Shown: positions 36,783-46,172, counted from the first letter of the stretch. The stretch is 64,000 bases of DNA from Halopelagius longus (GCF_900100875.1 NZ_FNKQ01000002.1:186001-250000), one strand, 5' to 3'. Made by a program: numbers and translations. Notes: generated by a model not told the origin, from the letters alone.

Positions 36783-38350
36783 CGCGAACAGATCGGCTGT
36801 TCGACCGACCCCTACTCGTCTTGGGGGCACTCGTTGTGGCCTTCGTCGGATTCCGTGCGTTGCTCGCCACGCAGTCGTCGTTCGGCTTCCACCACGGCTG
36901 GAACGAGGGACACTACGCGCTCATCGCGCGCGGGTTCCTCGACCATCCGCTCGTCCCTCGGTACGGGACGAACTACGTGTACAACGTTCCTCCCCTCTAC
37001 CCGTATCTCGTCACGGCGCTGTTCGCCCTCTTCGGCCAATCCGACTTCCTCGCACGGGTTCCGAGCATACTGTTCGGTGCGGCGACCATCGCCGGGACGT
37101 TCTACCTCGGCCGAGTCGTGTTCGACGAACGCCGCGGTCTCATCGCGGGGGCGGTCCTCTCGCTGTTTCCGCTGTTCCAACTGTACGCCGGACGGGCGCA
37201 GACCGACATCACGTTCGTCGCGCTTTACACGTGGTCTCTGGCGTTGATCACCGAGGGGTACGTATCGGAGGACGGCGGCTACCGGTCTCTCGTCTTGGGC
37301 GGGATCACCTTCGCACTCGCGTTCGCCGCGAAACAGCCGGCAGTACTGCTCCCTCTCACCGTCGTTTTGTGGCTCCTCGTCAGGAGGCGATTCGACTACG
37401 AGGTGCTTCGAAAAACCGCCGTCCTCGTGCTATCGAGCGCGGTAGCGCTCGTTCCGCTCATCGCGTGGTTCTACGTGAACTACAGCATGTTCCCCGCCGA
37501 GTTCGTCCGTACGTGGGAACACGAACTGTTCGCGCGCACCGAACCGTTCGCCAACGTCCACCTCGTCGTCGCCATCGGCCTGTTGTTGGGGGTGACCCCC
37601 GTCCCCTTGGCCTTGGCCGGCGGGTCGCTCGTCGGATGGTGGAAGGACCGTCTACGGCGGAGTCGGTTCGACGGTTATCTCGTACTCGTCCTCTGGGTCG
37701 CGATATACGGCGCGTTCGTTCTCTACCGGACGCCTCGCGGACACCAGTACTACGTTACCGGACTGCTCCCTCCGATAGCTCTCTTGACCGCAGACGGGAT
37801 ACTGCGGGCCCGTCCCCTCCTTCGGCGTGTTCTCCGGTCGGTCGTCCCTCGGGACGTCGGGTATCGCCGCGCCGTCGTCGCGGCCCTCGTCCTTTCGACG
37901 GTGTGCTCGAGCGTGGTCCTGTTCGAACTCTCCGGCGAGTACTCCGCCGTCGAGGGGTCGGGCGAACGACTCGCCCCCGAAGTCTCCGCCGAGCTAGCGT
38001 CGCTTCCGTCTAACGCCACGATACTCGTCACGAACGAGTACCATCCGCCGGTTCGTTGGTACCTCCGTTCCGAAACCGATATCACTCGGGTCCGTTCGTT
38101 CCACCCCGACGATATGACCACGGAGAAACTGGACCGCATCCGGCGAAACAGTTCGGGGCCGGTGTATCTAGTCTATCCCAAACCGACGTGGGAACCGCTC
38201 CCGACCGACGACGCTTCGGTCGTCGCGGAGACGAGCGAGTACGAGTTCACGACGATGTCTCTCCCCGGGCGAGTTATCTCTACGGAGTCCAAGTTCAGAT
38301 ACTACCTCGAAGACAGGCAGTTAGTCGTCTATCGACTCGGTGAGGGGTAA
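36779..38350 (+). CDS. GT-C membrane glycosyltransferase (PMT/ArnT-like)
   Basis: A protein of 523 residues with about ten membrane segments. The first outer loop, HHGWNEGHYALIARGFL, holds the acidic residue typical of lipid-phospho-sugar-dependent GT-C enzymes. A later loop GRAQTDITFVALY is also typical of the ArnT/PMT group. It is translationally coupled to the AglD-like gene, so a natural reading is that AglD charges dolichol phosphate and this protein hands the sugar to the lipid-linked glycan, as AglS does in Haloferax. The sugar is unknown. Confidence 0.85.
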   Translation: MTRTDRLFDRPLLVLGALVVAFVGFRALLATQSSFGFHHGWNEGHYALIARGFLDHPLVPRYGTNYVYNVPPLYPYLVTALFALFGQSDFLARVPSILFGAATIAGTFYLGRVVFDERRGLIAGAVLSLFPLFQLYAGRAQTDITFVALYTWSLALITEGYVSEDGGYRSLVLGGITFALAFAAKQPAVLLPLTVVLWLLVRRRFDYEVLRKTAVLVLSSAVALVPLIAWFYVNYSMFPAEFVRTWEHELFARTEPFANVHLVVAIGLLLGVTPVPLALAGGSLVGWWKDRLRRSRFDGYLVLVLWVAIYGAFVLYRTPRGHQYYVTGLLPPIALLTADGILRARPLLRRVLRSVVPRDVGYRRAVVAALVLSTVCSSVVLFELSGEYSAVEGSGERLAPEVSAELASLPSNATILVTNEYHPPVRWYLRSETDITRVRSFHPDDMTTEKLDRIRRNSSGPVYLVYPKPTWEPLPTDDASVVAETSEYEFTTMSLPGRVISTESKFRYYLEDRQLVVYRLGEG

Positions 38351-38353
38351 GTC

Positions 38354-39319
38354 TCAGCTCAGCGCCGCGACCAACGTATCGACTCGCTCGTCGTAACTGT
38401 GGTTCTCTCGGACCTTTCTGGACATCTCCCGAAACTCCTCGCGTGTCTCGTCTCGGTTCGCCATCACACTCTCGACGTGCGTTTTCGTCTCCTCGGCGTT
38501 TTCCGTCTGGTAGGGGTACTCGAATCCGAGGACGTCTTCGACGTTCGGATGCTTCCCGAGGACGAGCGGAGTTGCGGACGCGAGCGTCTCGAAGACGCGG
38601 TTGTTGACCATCCCCCACCATTTCTGGCCTCCCTTGGTCATCCCGAGAGTGACCTCCTTCGTGTTGTACCACAGATTGAGTTGCGACGGCATCACGTAGT
38701 TCGATACCCACTCGAAGTCCTCTCGGTCCTTCACCGGATTTACGACGACTCGCTCGGATTGGGTCTCTTTGTGTCCCTTCGACCCGGCGTATCCGACGCC
38801 AGACCTTCGGACGTCCAGCGGTTCGAACGCTCGCGTGCCTAACGGGAAGTAGAGCGTATCGTACCCCAACTGTTCGGCTTCGCGCTGACACTTCTCCGAG
38901 AGACAGAGAACCACGTCCGGCCTGACCGTGACCTCGCGGTGGTAATTTTCGAGGTACTGGGCGGGTTCGTTCTCGTGACTCCCGACAGACCACCACCAGT
39001 AGAGGTTGACGTCGCCCTCGGTCGGATGGAGCGCGGGCCCCCACCCCCCCGTCGCTACGACGACGGTTCCCAGTTCGGGGTCGCCGTACTGCTGGACGTA
39101 CCTGTTGAACGCGTTTCCGAACTGGCGTATTATCATGAGGTCGCCCAACCCCGAGCCGTGAATCCGGAGTTCGGTCTCCGGGGCGACGAACTCGAAGACG
39201 TTCTCCCCCGGGACGTTCTCGTGGCCGTGCCACGGAGAGAGTTCACCGAGTCGGAAACGGATCTGATTCACGTGGTCGCGCAGCGAGTCGTAGTTCGCGG
39301 ATGCGAGATCCATGTTCAT
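38354..39319 (-). CDS. CgeB-like family 1 glycosyltransferase
   Basis: A protein of 321 residues. The C-terminal half has NNRVFETLASATPLVL and a late NHSYDERVDTLV, which mark the CgeB-like glycosyltransferases with a GT-B fold. The N-terminal half is less conserved and contains TGGWGPALHP and VDVVLCLSE-like stretches. No membrane segment is present, so it would act on the cytoplasmic face. It overlaps the end of the upstream alkaline-phosphatase-type gene by four bases and is last in a seven-gene minus-strand unit. Confidence 0.8.
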   Translation of the reverse strand: MNMDLASANYDSLRDHVNQIRFRLGELSPWHGHENVPGENVFEFVAPETELRIHGSGLGDLMIIRQFGNAFNRYVQQYGDPELGTVVVATGGWGPALHPTEGDVNLYWWWSVGSHENEPAQYLENYHREVTVRPDVVLCLSEKCQREAEQLGYDTLYFPLGTRAFEPLDVRRSGVGYAGSKGHKETQSERVVVNPVKDREDFEWVSNYVMPSQLNLWYNTKEVTLGMTKGGQKWWGMVNNRVFETLASATPLVLGKHPNVEDVLGFEYPYQTENAEETKTHVESVMANRDETREEFREMSRKVRENHSYDERVDTLVAALS

Positions 39320-40251
39320 AGGTACCCTAAGTTACTGAGACGCTCGTCGACGTCGGTAGTCGTCTCCTCGGACGGCGCCTCGTACTCCGTCGTCGGTTCG
39401 TACTCGCCGCTATCGCTCGCCGACACCGTGACCCACGGAACGCGCCTGATAGCGGCGATAGGCGAGTTGTACGGATGCCCGAACTGTCCCCACTCGCCGA
39501 AGGCGTTCGCGTGATCGGCCGAGATGACTACGCGGTCGGCGTCGATGCTCCGTAGCAGGACCTCCACGTCGTCGAGAACGTACCGGAGGTTCTCTCGGTA
39601 GGACCTCCGTACTCGCTCCGTGGATATCTGGCCGCCTTCCAGACGGTCCCACACGGAGTCCCACTCCTCGGAGTCGTCGAACGTCTCCAGTTTGAGTTGC
39701 GAACCCAAGGGGTCCGGGAAACTCGGGAAGTGAGGTTGCATGTAGTGGACGATCAGGCGGTCGGTCGGGTTTCGGCGCCGGGTCTCGACCGCTCGGTCCG
39801 TTATCGGCCTCGCGGGCATTCCGCCCTGCTCTTCGTCCCACCCGTACCGCCAAACCTCGTCGAGTTGGCCGAAATCCCGCGAGTCGAGGTGTTTGCCGCT
39901 GTACGGATTTCCGCAGACGTACCTCGTGGCGGACATCTCCGCGGCGAACTCCTCGGAGAAGTTCTTCTCCATCCATATCCGCGAACTGCTGGCTTTCGAG
40001 TAGAAGGTCGGAACGTCGCTCGGCACGAACTCGTACTCCGAGCAGACCGCAGAGAGCGTGTCCGGACGACAGGCGTCCAGGAGGACGAGAACGTCCCAAT
40101 CGCGCTCCCAGATGTACTCGCCTCTGTCCTCGTACCCGAGGCGCCTCATCGCACCCACACACGCCTCTTGAACTCCTCGATGGAGTCCTCGCCACAGACC
40201 TAGATTACGGACATCTCGGGCGGTTTTGTTCACCCACGCGTCGACGGTCAT
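39316..40251 (-). CDS. Alkaline-phosphatase-superfamily (sulfatase-like) protein
   Basis: A protein of 311 residues without a signal peptide. WDVLVLLDACRPDTLS near residue 55 supplies the first metal Asp of the alkaline phosphatase/sulfatase superfamily, and VVISADHANAFGEWGQFGHPYNS carries the Asp-His pair and the later His. A clear formylglycine-type CxPxR is absent, so it is not a standard sulfatase. Relatives often accompany haloarchaeal glycan loci. It could move or remove a phosphate or sulfate group on the glycan; activity is not established. Confidence 0.78.
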   Translation of the reverse strand: MTVDAWVNKTARDVRNLGLWRGLHRGVQEACVGAMRRLGYEDRGEYIWERDWDVLVLLDACRPDTLSAVCSEYEFVPSDVPTFYSKASSSRIWMEKNFSEEFAAEMSATRYVCGNPYSGKHLDSRDFGQLDEVWRYGWDEEQGGMPARPITDRAVETRRRNPTDRLIVHYMQPHFPSFPDPLGSQLKLETFDDSEEWDSVWDRLEGGQISTERVRRSYRENLRYVLDDVEVLLRSIDADRVVISADHANAFGEWGQFGHPYNSPIAAIRRVPWVTVSASDSGEYEPTTEYEAPSEETTTDVDERLSNLGYL

Positions 40252-40284
40252 TACGCGGAGTGCGGTTCGGAGGCGTATAATACT

Positions 40285-41820
40285 TTAATTTGAAAATGAC
40301 TGCAGAACTGTCTCTACCAACTCCGCGACGCTATTGTCGACGAATCTGAGCATCACGGCCAAAGCGAGTACGTAGGCGAGGACGCCGAGAAGTACCTTCA
40401 CGCAGAGAGCCGCGAGAGCGGGGAGAGTTGGGAGGGCGTTTGCAGTCGCGAGAACGACGAGACTCATCGCCACAGATGCGCCGAACGGTATGAACGTCGG
40501 GCGGAGTAAGTCGTGTATCGTCGTCTCCAGTTCCCGCGCGACGATGAACAGGCTCCACGGAAGAACGACGAACGCGTTACCGGTTATCAGGAGTCCCGTT
40601 CCGACGATTCCCCAAGCCTCGGTTACGGGGTAGATCAGGACGGCGATGAGCGACAGTTTCACGATCTGGATCTTCGTGACCGTCTTCGGCCGCCCGACCG
40701 CGTTCAGTAGGGGACCGGACGTGTGACCGACGGAGCGCAGAAGCCCCCACCCGGCAAGGATCTGTATCACGACGATTGCCGACTGCCACTCCTCTCCGAA
40801 GGCGAGGTGGACGAACTCGGGGGCGACGAGAGCGATTCCGAACGCGGCGGGGAACGAGAACAACGACGATATCTGTACGGTCCGTTTGTACGTTTCTCGG
40901 AGGGCGTCGATATCGTTTTGCAGCTTCGAGAACGCGGGAAACATCACCGAGGTCAGTACTTGCGATATCTCCGTCGCGGGAGTGTTGGATATCTTGTACG
41001 ACATCTGGTATATCGCCAGCGCCCCCGACCCGAGTAACCAACCGACGAACACGTCGTCCCCTTCTCCTATCAGAAATCCGATTAGCCCCGCCGAAAATAT
41101 CCACTGTCCGTACCCGAGGAGGTGTTTCGTCTGCTGTACGTCCACGTCGAAGCGCGGGCTGTAGCTAGTGAGTTTGAACGACACTACGGCCCTCATCGCC
41201 TCTGCGGCTATCCTCCCGATCACGAACGCCCACACGGTCTGGTATCGGTACACGAGGACGATCGCGATCACGAACTCCACGACCGTTCCGCTCAGTTTGA
41301 ATACGAGTTCCTTGTCGAACTCTAGATCCTTCCGTAGATAGACCACGGCGGGGTTCTGGAGTCCGACGAAAAACAGCACCAGGCCGGTGAGCCGAAGGAA
41401 CTCGCTCACCCGAGGCTCTCCCCAGAGTGACGCGATGAGGGGGCCGACGGCGAACATCACACCCGCGACGAGAACGCCCCGCAGTACTCTGATCGTCCAA
41501 ATCGTGTCGAAGTAATCGTCGACGTTCTCGCTCGGTTTCTGTATTATCGCTTCGTCGAACCCTAAATGCGTAAAGCGACGGAGGGCGATTATCGTGAGGA
41601 TACACATACTGATCAACCCGTACTGGGAGGGCCCCAGCACTCGACCTAAGATGACGAGTTCGACGAGTACGAGCGCTCTGTCGCTTACGTTCAGCGCGGT
41701 TGCCCACAGCCCACCCTTGATTATTTGGTCGGTCAACTCGCCGGTCGGCTTCAACCTCGAAAGAATCGACGCCACCGTCCCCGGTGAGGACGTCTCCGAG
41801 TCGGGGTTTTCGCGAGACAT
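40285..41820 (-). CDS. Wzx/MviN-type polysaccharide flippase
   Basis: A protein of 511 residues with about 14 membrane segments. ILGRVLGPSQYGLISM near residue 60 and YGQWIFSAGLIGFLIGEGDDVFVG near 230 match the WzxC/polysaccharide-synthesis family of lipid-linked oligosaccharide flippases. Haloferax AglR, from the same type of locus, is assigned to this role. The gene is lower in GC than the flanking housekeeping genes. It lies six bases after the GT4 gene in the same unit. Confidence 0.9.
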   Translation of the reverse strand: MSRENPDSETSSPGTVASILSRLKPTGELTDQIIKGGLWATALNVSDRALVLVELVILGRVLGPSQYGLISMCILTIIALRRFTHLGFDEAIIQKPSENVDDYFDTIWTIRVLRGVLVAGVMFAVGPLIASLWGEPRVSEFLRLTGLVLFFVGLQNPAVVYLRKDLEFDKELVFKLSGTVVEFVIAIVLVYRYQTVWAFVIGRIAAEAMRAVVSFKLTSYSPRFDVDVQQTKHLLGYGQWIFSAGLIGFLIGEGDDVFVGWLLGSGALAIYQMSYKISNTPATEISQVLTSVMFPAFSKLQNDIDALRETYKRTVQISSLFSFPAAFGIALVAPEFVHLAFGEEWQSAIVVIQILAGWGLLRSVGHTSGPLLNAVGRPKTVTKIQIVKLSLIAVLIYPVTEAWGIVGTGLLITGNAFVVLPWSLFIVARELETTIHDLLRPTFIPFGASVAMSLVVLATANALPTLPALAALCVKVLLGVLAYVLALAVMLRFVDNSVAELVETVLQSFSN

Positions 41821-41826
41821 ATCAGT

Positions 41827-42993
41827 TCAATCTAACAATCTCTCGTAGACGGTGAGCATTCGGTCGGTCACTCTCGCGGGCGAAAACTCGTCGCGAACTC
41901 GATTTTTGTTCTGCGACCCGATAGACGCCGCATCGTCGCGGGCGTATCGTATCGCGTCCGCCATCTCTCGACTGTCGTCTACGCTGCATTTGAGTTCGTC
42001 GTCGGTGATTATCTCTGTCGGTCCGCCGATGTCGGTGACGACGACCGGTAACCCGCTCTCCATCGCCTCCAGAATCGTCCGACCGAACGGTTCGGGCCAG
42101 CGACCCGGATGTACGAACACGTCGGACGACGCGTAACTGGTTACGACTTCTTCGTAGGGTACCCGCCCTCGAAAGTCGATGCGGTCCTCCACGCCGATAT
42201 CCGCCGCCAGAGTGCGGAGCGCGGACGCTTCCGGTCCCGACCCCACGATGTCGAGTCGGTACTCCTCGTCGAGGTGTCTCAGGCTCCGGACCAGGGTGTC
42301 GACACCTTTCTCTTTGATCAAACTCCCGACGTAGAGAAGCGTCACCGACCGACCGCTCCCCGGCGGTTCGTCGCGCGCCTGCGGTTCGAAGTCGGGGTCC
42401 CTCATGTTCGGGACGACTTCGTACGGGTGGTCGTCGAATCCGTTCCGTACGTACACCTCTTTCGACGCTTCGCTGAGGGTGACGAACACGTCTATCTCCT
42501 TCATGCATCGCCGCACGAGGCGACCCGTCGTCGGCATCGCAATCCGCTCGTACGCCCGACGGGACGGTTTCGGCGATACCCCGATAGCGCTCTTCGGCAA
42601 CACGTCGTACGAGTTTAACGTCGCGACGGTCGGAACACCGTGAGCTTTCGAAAGATATCCCGCGAGCGGATTCAACTCGACGTTGTACGAGTGGAGGACG
42701 TCGTGCGCCGCAATTTCGTCTACGTGACGCAGTGACCGAACCGCGCCGAACGCGTTCGATAGCTCGTGGATTCCCGTCGGGACGTATCCCAGACGCTTGA
42801 TTTCGACGCCGCTGCGCACCTCGCGGCCGCGTCCGTCGAAGGAGTAGACGGTGACGGGACCGACCCTGTCGGAGTCGGCCAGATGCTCCGCTAAGAGTCG
42901 GACGCTCACTTCTCCGCCGCCGTGCATCGTCGGCGGATAGCGGGGAGTCAGTATGCCGACGCTCGCGTCGGCTAAACCCTTATCCGAGGACAT
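41827..42993 (-). CDS. GT4 glycosyltransferase
   Basis: A GT-B glycosyltransferase of 388 residues. GILTPRYPPTMHGGGEVSVR is the N-terminal acceptor-side motif, and HPGRWPEPFGRTILEAMESGLPVVVTD is the donor-binding EX7E-type motif of family GT4. LLYVGSLIKEKGVDTLV is the linker. The first 14 bases overlap the end of the next GT4 gene in the unit. Codon use is less GC-biased than in the core genes nearby. Confidence 0.9.
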   Translation of the reverse strand: MSSDKGLADASVGILTPRYPPTMHGGGEVSVRLLAEHLADSDRVGPVTVYSFDGRGREVRSGVEIKRLGYVPTGIHELSNAFGAVRSLRHVDEIAAHDVLHSYNVELNPLAGYLSKAHGVPTVATLNSYDVLPKSAIGVSPKPSRRAYERIAMPTTGRLVRRCMKEIDVFVTLSEASKEVYVRNGFDDHPYEVVPNMRDPDFEPQARDEPPGSGRSVTLLYVGSLIKEKGVDTLVRSLRHLDEEYRLDIVGSGPEASALRTLAADIGVEDRIDFRGRVPYEEVVTSYASSDVFVHPGRWPEPFGRTILEAMESGLPVVVTDIGGPTEIITDDELKCSVDDSREMADAIRYARDDAASIGSQNKNRVRDEFSPARVTDRMLTVYERLLD

Positions 42994-44029
42994 CCTGATA
43001 GACCCTTTCGAGCGTATCGGCGACGTCCGTCCAAGACAGTACCGGTTCGCTGAGTACGGTCCTCGCTACCGCCTCGACCACCCCGTTCGCAACTGTCTCG
43101 CGTCCCGTCTCGGAGACGCCGACGACCCCCTCCTCGGACGTCCAATCGACGAGCGCCCCCGACTCTCGCACCACGCACGGCGTCCCGGCGGCCAACGCCT
43201 CAGCGACGGTCATCCCGTACGCTTCGAACTCGCTCAGGGTCAGGTACGCCTCGGCGCCGGCGTAGAGGCCGGGCAACTCCTCGCCGTCTACGTACCCGAG
43301 GAACTCGACGCGCCCCGCCACGCCCTCCTCGCGGGCGGTTCGCGCCAGCTCCTCGCGGTAGGGACCGCTCCCGGCGACCAACAGGTCGTACTCCGGGAGT
43401 TCGGTCAACGCCCGAATCGCGTGCTGGACGCCCTTGTACTCCTCTAACCGCCCGACGGTCAGGAGGTACGGCCGGTCCCGGACGACCGGGTCGGCGTCCG
43501 CGAACCGGTCTACGTCGAGTCCGTTCGGAATCACCGTGGCGTCGACGCCGAAGTCGTCGGCCAACCGCTCTCGCTCCCAGTCGCTGACGGCGACGACGGC
43601 GTCTGCGCGTCGGACGGCCCGCCGACCGAGTGGTCGGTACAGCGAGAGCAACCGGTCTCTGAGGGAGTCCGCGCTCCCGCCGTGGTAGTGCGGCGTGACG
43701 ACGAACCGTCGGTCGCCGACCCCGAGTGCGGCGAAGAAGAGGGGAAACGAGTGGTAGTTGTGCGCGTGGACGACGTCCGCGTCGCTCCGTCGAACGGCGG
43801 CGGTCACCTGCGGGCAGACGTGCATCGCGCCGCCGGGGGCGACGCTCCGGTACCGCCGCACCCTGACGCCGTTGCGTCGTTCCCGCCGGAAGCCGCCGTC
43901 TCCGGCGTCCGCGGTGACGACCGTCACGTCGTGGCCGCGTTCGACCAGTCGCTCGGAGATCTCCCGAACGTGCGTCTCGACGCCGCCCGACTGGGGCGGG
44001 TACCGCGGCGTCACCTGTAGCACCTTCAT
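42980..44029 (-). CDS. GT4 glycosyltransferase
   Basis: A second GT-B enzyme of 349 residues. It has VTPRYPPQSGGVETHVRE at the N-terminus, LLTVGRLEEYKGVQHAI in the linker and LSEFEAYGMTVAEALAAGTPCVV as the EX7E donor site. The reading frame continues far upstream through the neighbouring gene, but the ATG at 44027-44029 starts the real protein and overlaps the stop of the GT2 gene in ATGA. Unlike the next two genes in the unit it has the high GC of the core genome. Confidence 0.9.
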   Translation of the reverse strand: MKVLQVTPRYPPQSGGVETHVREISERLVERGHDVTVVTADAGDGGFRRERRNGVRVRRYRSVAPGGAMHVCPQVTAAVRRSDADVVHAHNYHSFPLFFAALGVGDRRFVVTPHYHGGSADSLRDRLLSLYRPLGRRAVRRADAVVAVSDWERERLADDFGVDATVIPNGLDVDRFADADPVVRDRPYLLTVGRLEEYKGVQHAIRALTELPEYDLLVAGSGPYREELARTAREEGVAGRVEFLGYVDGEELPGLYAGAEAYLTLSEFEAYGMTVAEALAAGTPCVVRESGALVDWTSEEGVVGVSETGRETVANGVVEAVARTVLSEPVLSWTDVADTLERVYQDVLG

Positions 44030-45180
44030 TCGTACACGTCTCGGAGTTCCTCGTCGACGTCCCAGATGGCGGACCCCTCGCCCCGCAGCAGTTTCACCGC
44101 GGCGAAGAACAGCGACACCTGCGTGTCGAACACGGCGTAGAGGGGTTGCAGGCTCCCCAACCGGTCCCGAGAGCCGAGGAGGGTGAACGCCCCGAGTGCG
44201 GACGGGACGGCGAGGCCGAACGGCCCCGCGACGAGGAGGCCCGCGAGGGTCGTCGCCGTCACCGCACCGGCGAGCAACCACGGCGAGACGACCATGAACC
44301 ACCAGTTGAAGGGGAGGACGACTCCGCCGTAGAGGCCGTGCCGTCCGATCGCGTCGCGGTGTTGGACCAACAGCCGAATCAGCCCCATCGCCCGGCGGTC
44401 CTTCTGCGTCCGTCGCTTCCCGAACTCGGAGTGAGACGCCTCCATGTAGCGAACGTCGGGGTCGAAGACGACGCGCTTGCCGTTGCGCCGAATCTTCAGG
44501 GCGAGTTCGGTGTCGTCGGCGATGGAGTTCGGGTCGATGGGGACGATTTCGTCGTTCTCGAACGCGGAGAACGGCCCGTGGAAGATGAGCGTCGAGTCGA
44601 TGTGGCTTTCGAGCGTCTGAATCATCGCTTGGACGCCGCGGTACCCCTCTTCGACTTCGCTCCCGCCGAGAACCTCGACGTTGCGCCCGGTGACCGCGCC
44701 CACGTCGGGATCCGCGAGATTCGCGGCGGCCTCGCGGAGGGCGTCGGCGGCGACTTTCGAGTCGCAGTCCGTCTTTACGACCATCTCCTTTTCCGCGGCG
44801 GCGTAGGCGTCGTTGAGTGCCGGCGCGAGTCCCCGCCGTTCGTCCTCTTCGAGGAGGGTCAGCGTCGGGTGTTCGCGTTCGGCGAAGAAGTTCCGGACGA
44901 TGTCGCGCGTGTCGTCGTCGCTGGAGTCGACGACGACGACTTCGACTTTCTCCATGGGGTAGTCCAGCGAGACGATGTCTCGGAGTTTGTTCTCGATGAT
45001 GCGCTCCTCGTTGTACGTCGGGAGGACGACGCTGACCGTCGGTTCGGCCCGTTCCTTCTTCGCGGGCGACCCCGTCGGGTTCCACACCTTGTACAGCAGA
45101 AGATACAGCACGTAAGGTAACCCCGTCAGCGACAGTAACCCCGCGACTGCCGCGCCGAGGCGGCGGACGAACGTTCGCAT
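44026..45180 (-). CDS. Membrane-associated GT2 glycosyltransferase
   Basis: A protein of 384 residues. A hydrophobic N-terminal segment is followed by a family-2 domain: VVLPTYNEERIIENKL, VVVVDSSDDDTRDI, the metal motif KTDCDS, and an ADDTELALKIRRNGKRVVF stretch with a conserved acidic pair. Two membrane segments at about residues 280-325 anchor the C-terminal part. The arrangement resembles processive or polyprenyl-linked GT2 enzymes. It starts 95 bp after the AglF-like gene. Confidence 0.88.
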   Translation of the reverse strand: MRTFVRRLGAAVAGLLSLTGLPYVLYLLLYKVWNPTGSPAKKERAEPTVSVVLPTYNEERIIENKLRDIVSLDYPMEKVEVVVVDSSDDDTRDIVRNFFAEREHPTLTLLEEDERRGLAPALNDAYAAAEKEMVVKTDCDSKVAADALREAAANLADPDVGAVTGRNVEVLGGSEVEEGYRGVQAMIQTLESHIDSTLIFHGPFSAFENDEIVPIDPNSIADDTELALKIRRNGKRVVFDPDVRYMEASHSEFGKRRTQKDRRAMGLIRLLVQHRDAIGRHGLYGGVVLPFNWWFMVVSPWLLAGAVTATTLAGLLVAGPFGLAVPSALGAFTLLGSRDRLGSLQPLYAVFDTQVSLFFAAVKLLRGEGSAIWDVDEELRDVYE

Positions 45181-45275
45181 ACCCGTCCTTCAGCCACCGA
45201 GATAAAAATCCCCGCGGTCTGAACCGCCGTCCGCACTCGTCGCGAGTGGGCCCGCTCTCGGTGAGGACGCCGCCG

Positions 45276-46031
45276 TTACTCCGCTTCGCCCTCGACGTTC
45301 GCTTTCTCCGCCTCCCCGCGTTCTTCCTGCAACCGACGCTCCGCCTCGTCTCGGTCCTCCGGGTAGCCGACGTCGATACGCCACCCTTCGAGGCGCAACG
45401 CGTCGATGGTGCGTCCGCTCTCTATCAACAGGTCCACGGCGTCGGATATCTCGTACTCGCCGCGGTTCGACGGTTGCACGAGGCGACACGCGTGGAATAT
45501 CGCCGGGGAGAAGGTGTAGAACCCCGTCATGACGAGGTTCGACGGCGGGTCATCGGGCTTCTCGACCACGTCGGTTATCTCGCCGTACTTGTTGGTGTCG
45601 CAGACGCCGTACCGACTCGCTTCCTCCCACGGCACCTCCTCGACGAGGAAGGCGGCGTCGGCGCGGTCCTCGCGTTGGCGTCGGACGACGTCGCGCAGGT
45701 TCGCTTGGAAGACGTTGTCCCCGAGCATCAGCATGAAGTCGTCGTCTATCTGGTCTTCGACGGTCAAAAGCGCGTGCGCGAGCCCCTTCTGTTCGCGTTG
45801 GTGGGTGTACGTTATCGGGATGCCCTCGTACTCGTCGCCGTAGTGGCTGATGATCTGCTCTTTCTGGTACCCGACCACGAGGACGAACTCCTCGGCACCG
45901 AGGTCCCGGAGTTGGTCGAGACAGTGGGTGATGATCGGTTCGCCGTCGATTTCGACCATCCCCTTCGGTTTGTCGTCCGTGAGCGGTCGGAGTCGAGTTC
46001 CTTTGCCCGCCGCGAGAACAACCGCTTGCAT
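45276..46031 (-). CDS. aglF: UTP-glucose-1-phosphate uridylyltransferase-like (AglF-type)
   Basis: A nucleotidyltransferase of 251 residues without the beta-helix tail of its paralogue in this locus. AAGKGTRLRPLTDDKPKGM is the nucleotide-binding loop, MLGDNVF the metal-binding Asp region and VEKPDDPPSN the sugar-phosphate site. I chose the ATG at 46031, at the start of the enzyme. It heads a seven-gene minus-strand unit that ends with the CgeB-like gene. The symbol rests on locus position and family, and base specificity is not proved. Confidence 0.83.
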   Translation of the reverse strand: MQAVVLAAGKGTRLRPLTDDKPKGMVEIDGEPIITHCLDQLRDLGAEEFVLVVGYQKEQIISHYGDEYEGIPITYTHQREQKGLAHALLTVEDQIDDDFMLMLGDNVFQANLRDVVRRQREDRADAAFLVEEVPWEEASRYGVCDTNKYGEITDVVEKPDDPPSNLVMTGFYTFSPAIFHACRLVQPSNRGEYEISDAVDLLIESGRTIDALRLEGWRIDVGYPEDRDEAERRLQEERGEAEKANVEGEAE

Positions 46032-46142
46032 GCCTCGCTTTTCTCCGCCTGTGAGTATATACCCCACGCGGAGACGCACGCGCTGTGTCGAGACGCATCT
46101 GCTGCGCCGTCGACCGAACGCCGCCGACAGAGACAGCAATCC

Positions 46143-46150
46143 TTTTAGAT
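46143..46150 (+). promoter_or_regulatory. TATA box of aglJ
   Basis: TTTTAGAT, centred about 26 bases before the ATG at 46173. The spacing makes that ATG, rather than the one at 46164, the likely leaderless start of aglJ. Confidence 0.6.
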
Positions 46151-46172
46151 ACCCCACGAAGAAATGCGGCCA

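Noticed and set aside
42980-45085. A 701-codon frame that would join a GT4 enzyme to upstream sequence
   Set aside because: The N-terminal half lies over the GT2 gene and is Arg-rich shadow sequence. The GT4 motif starts at the ATG at 44029, which overlaps the GT2 stop in ATGA.
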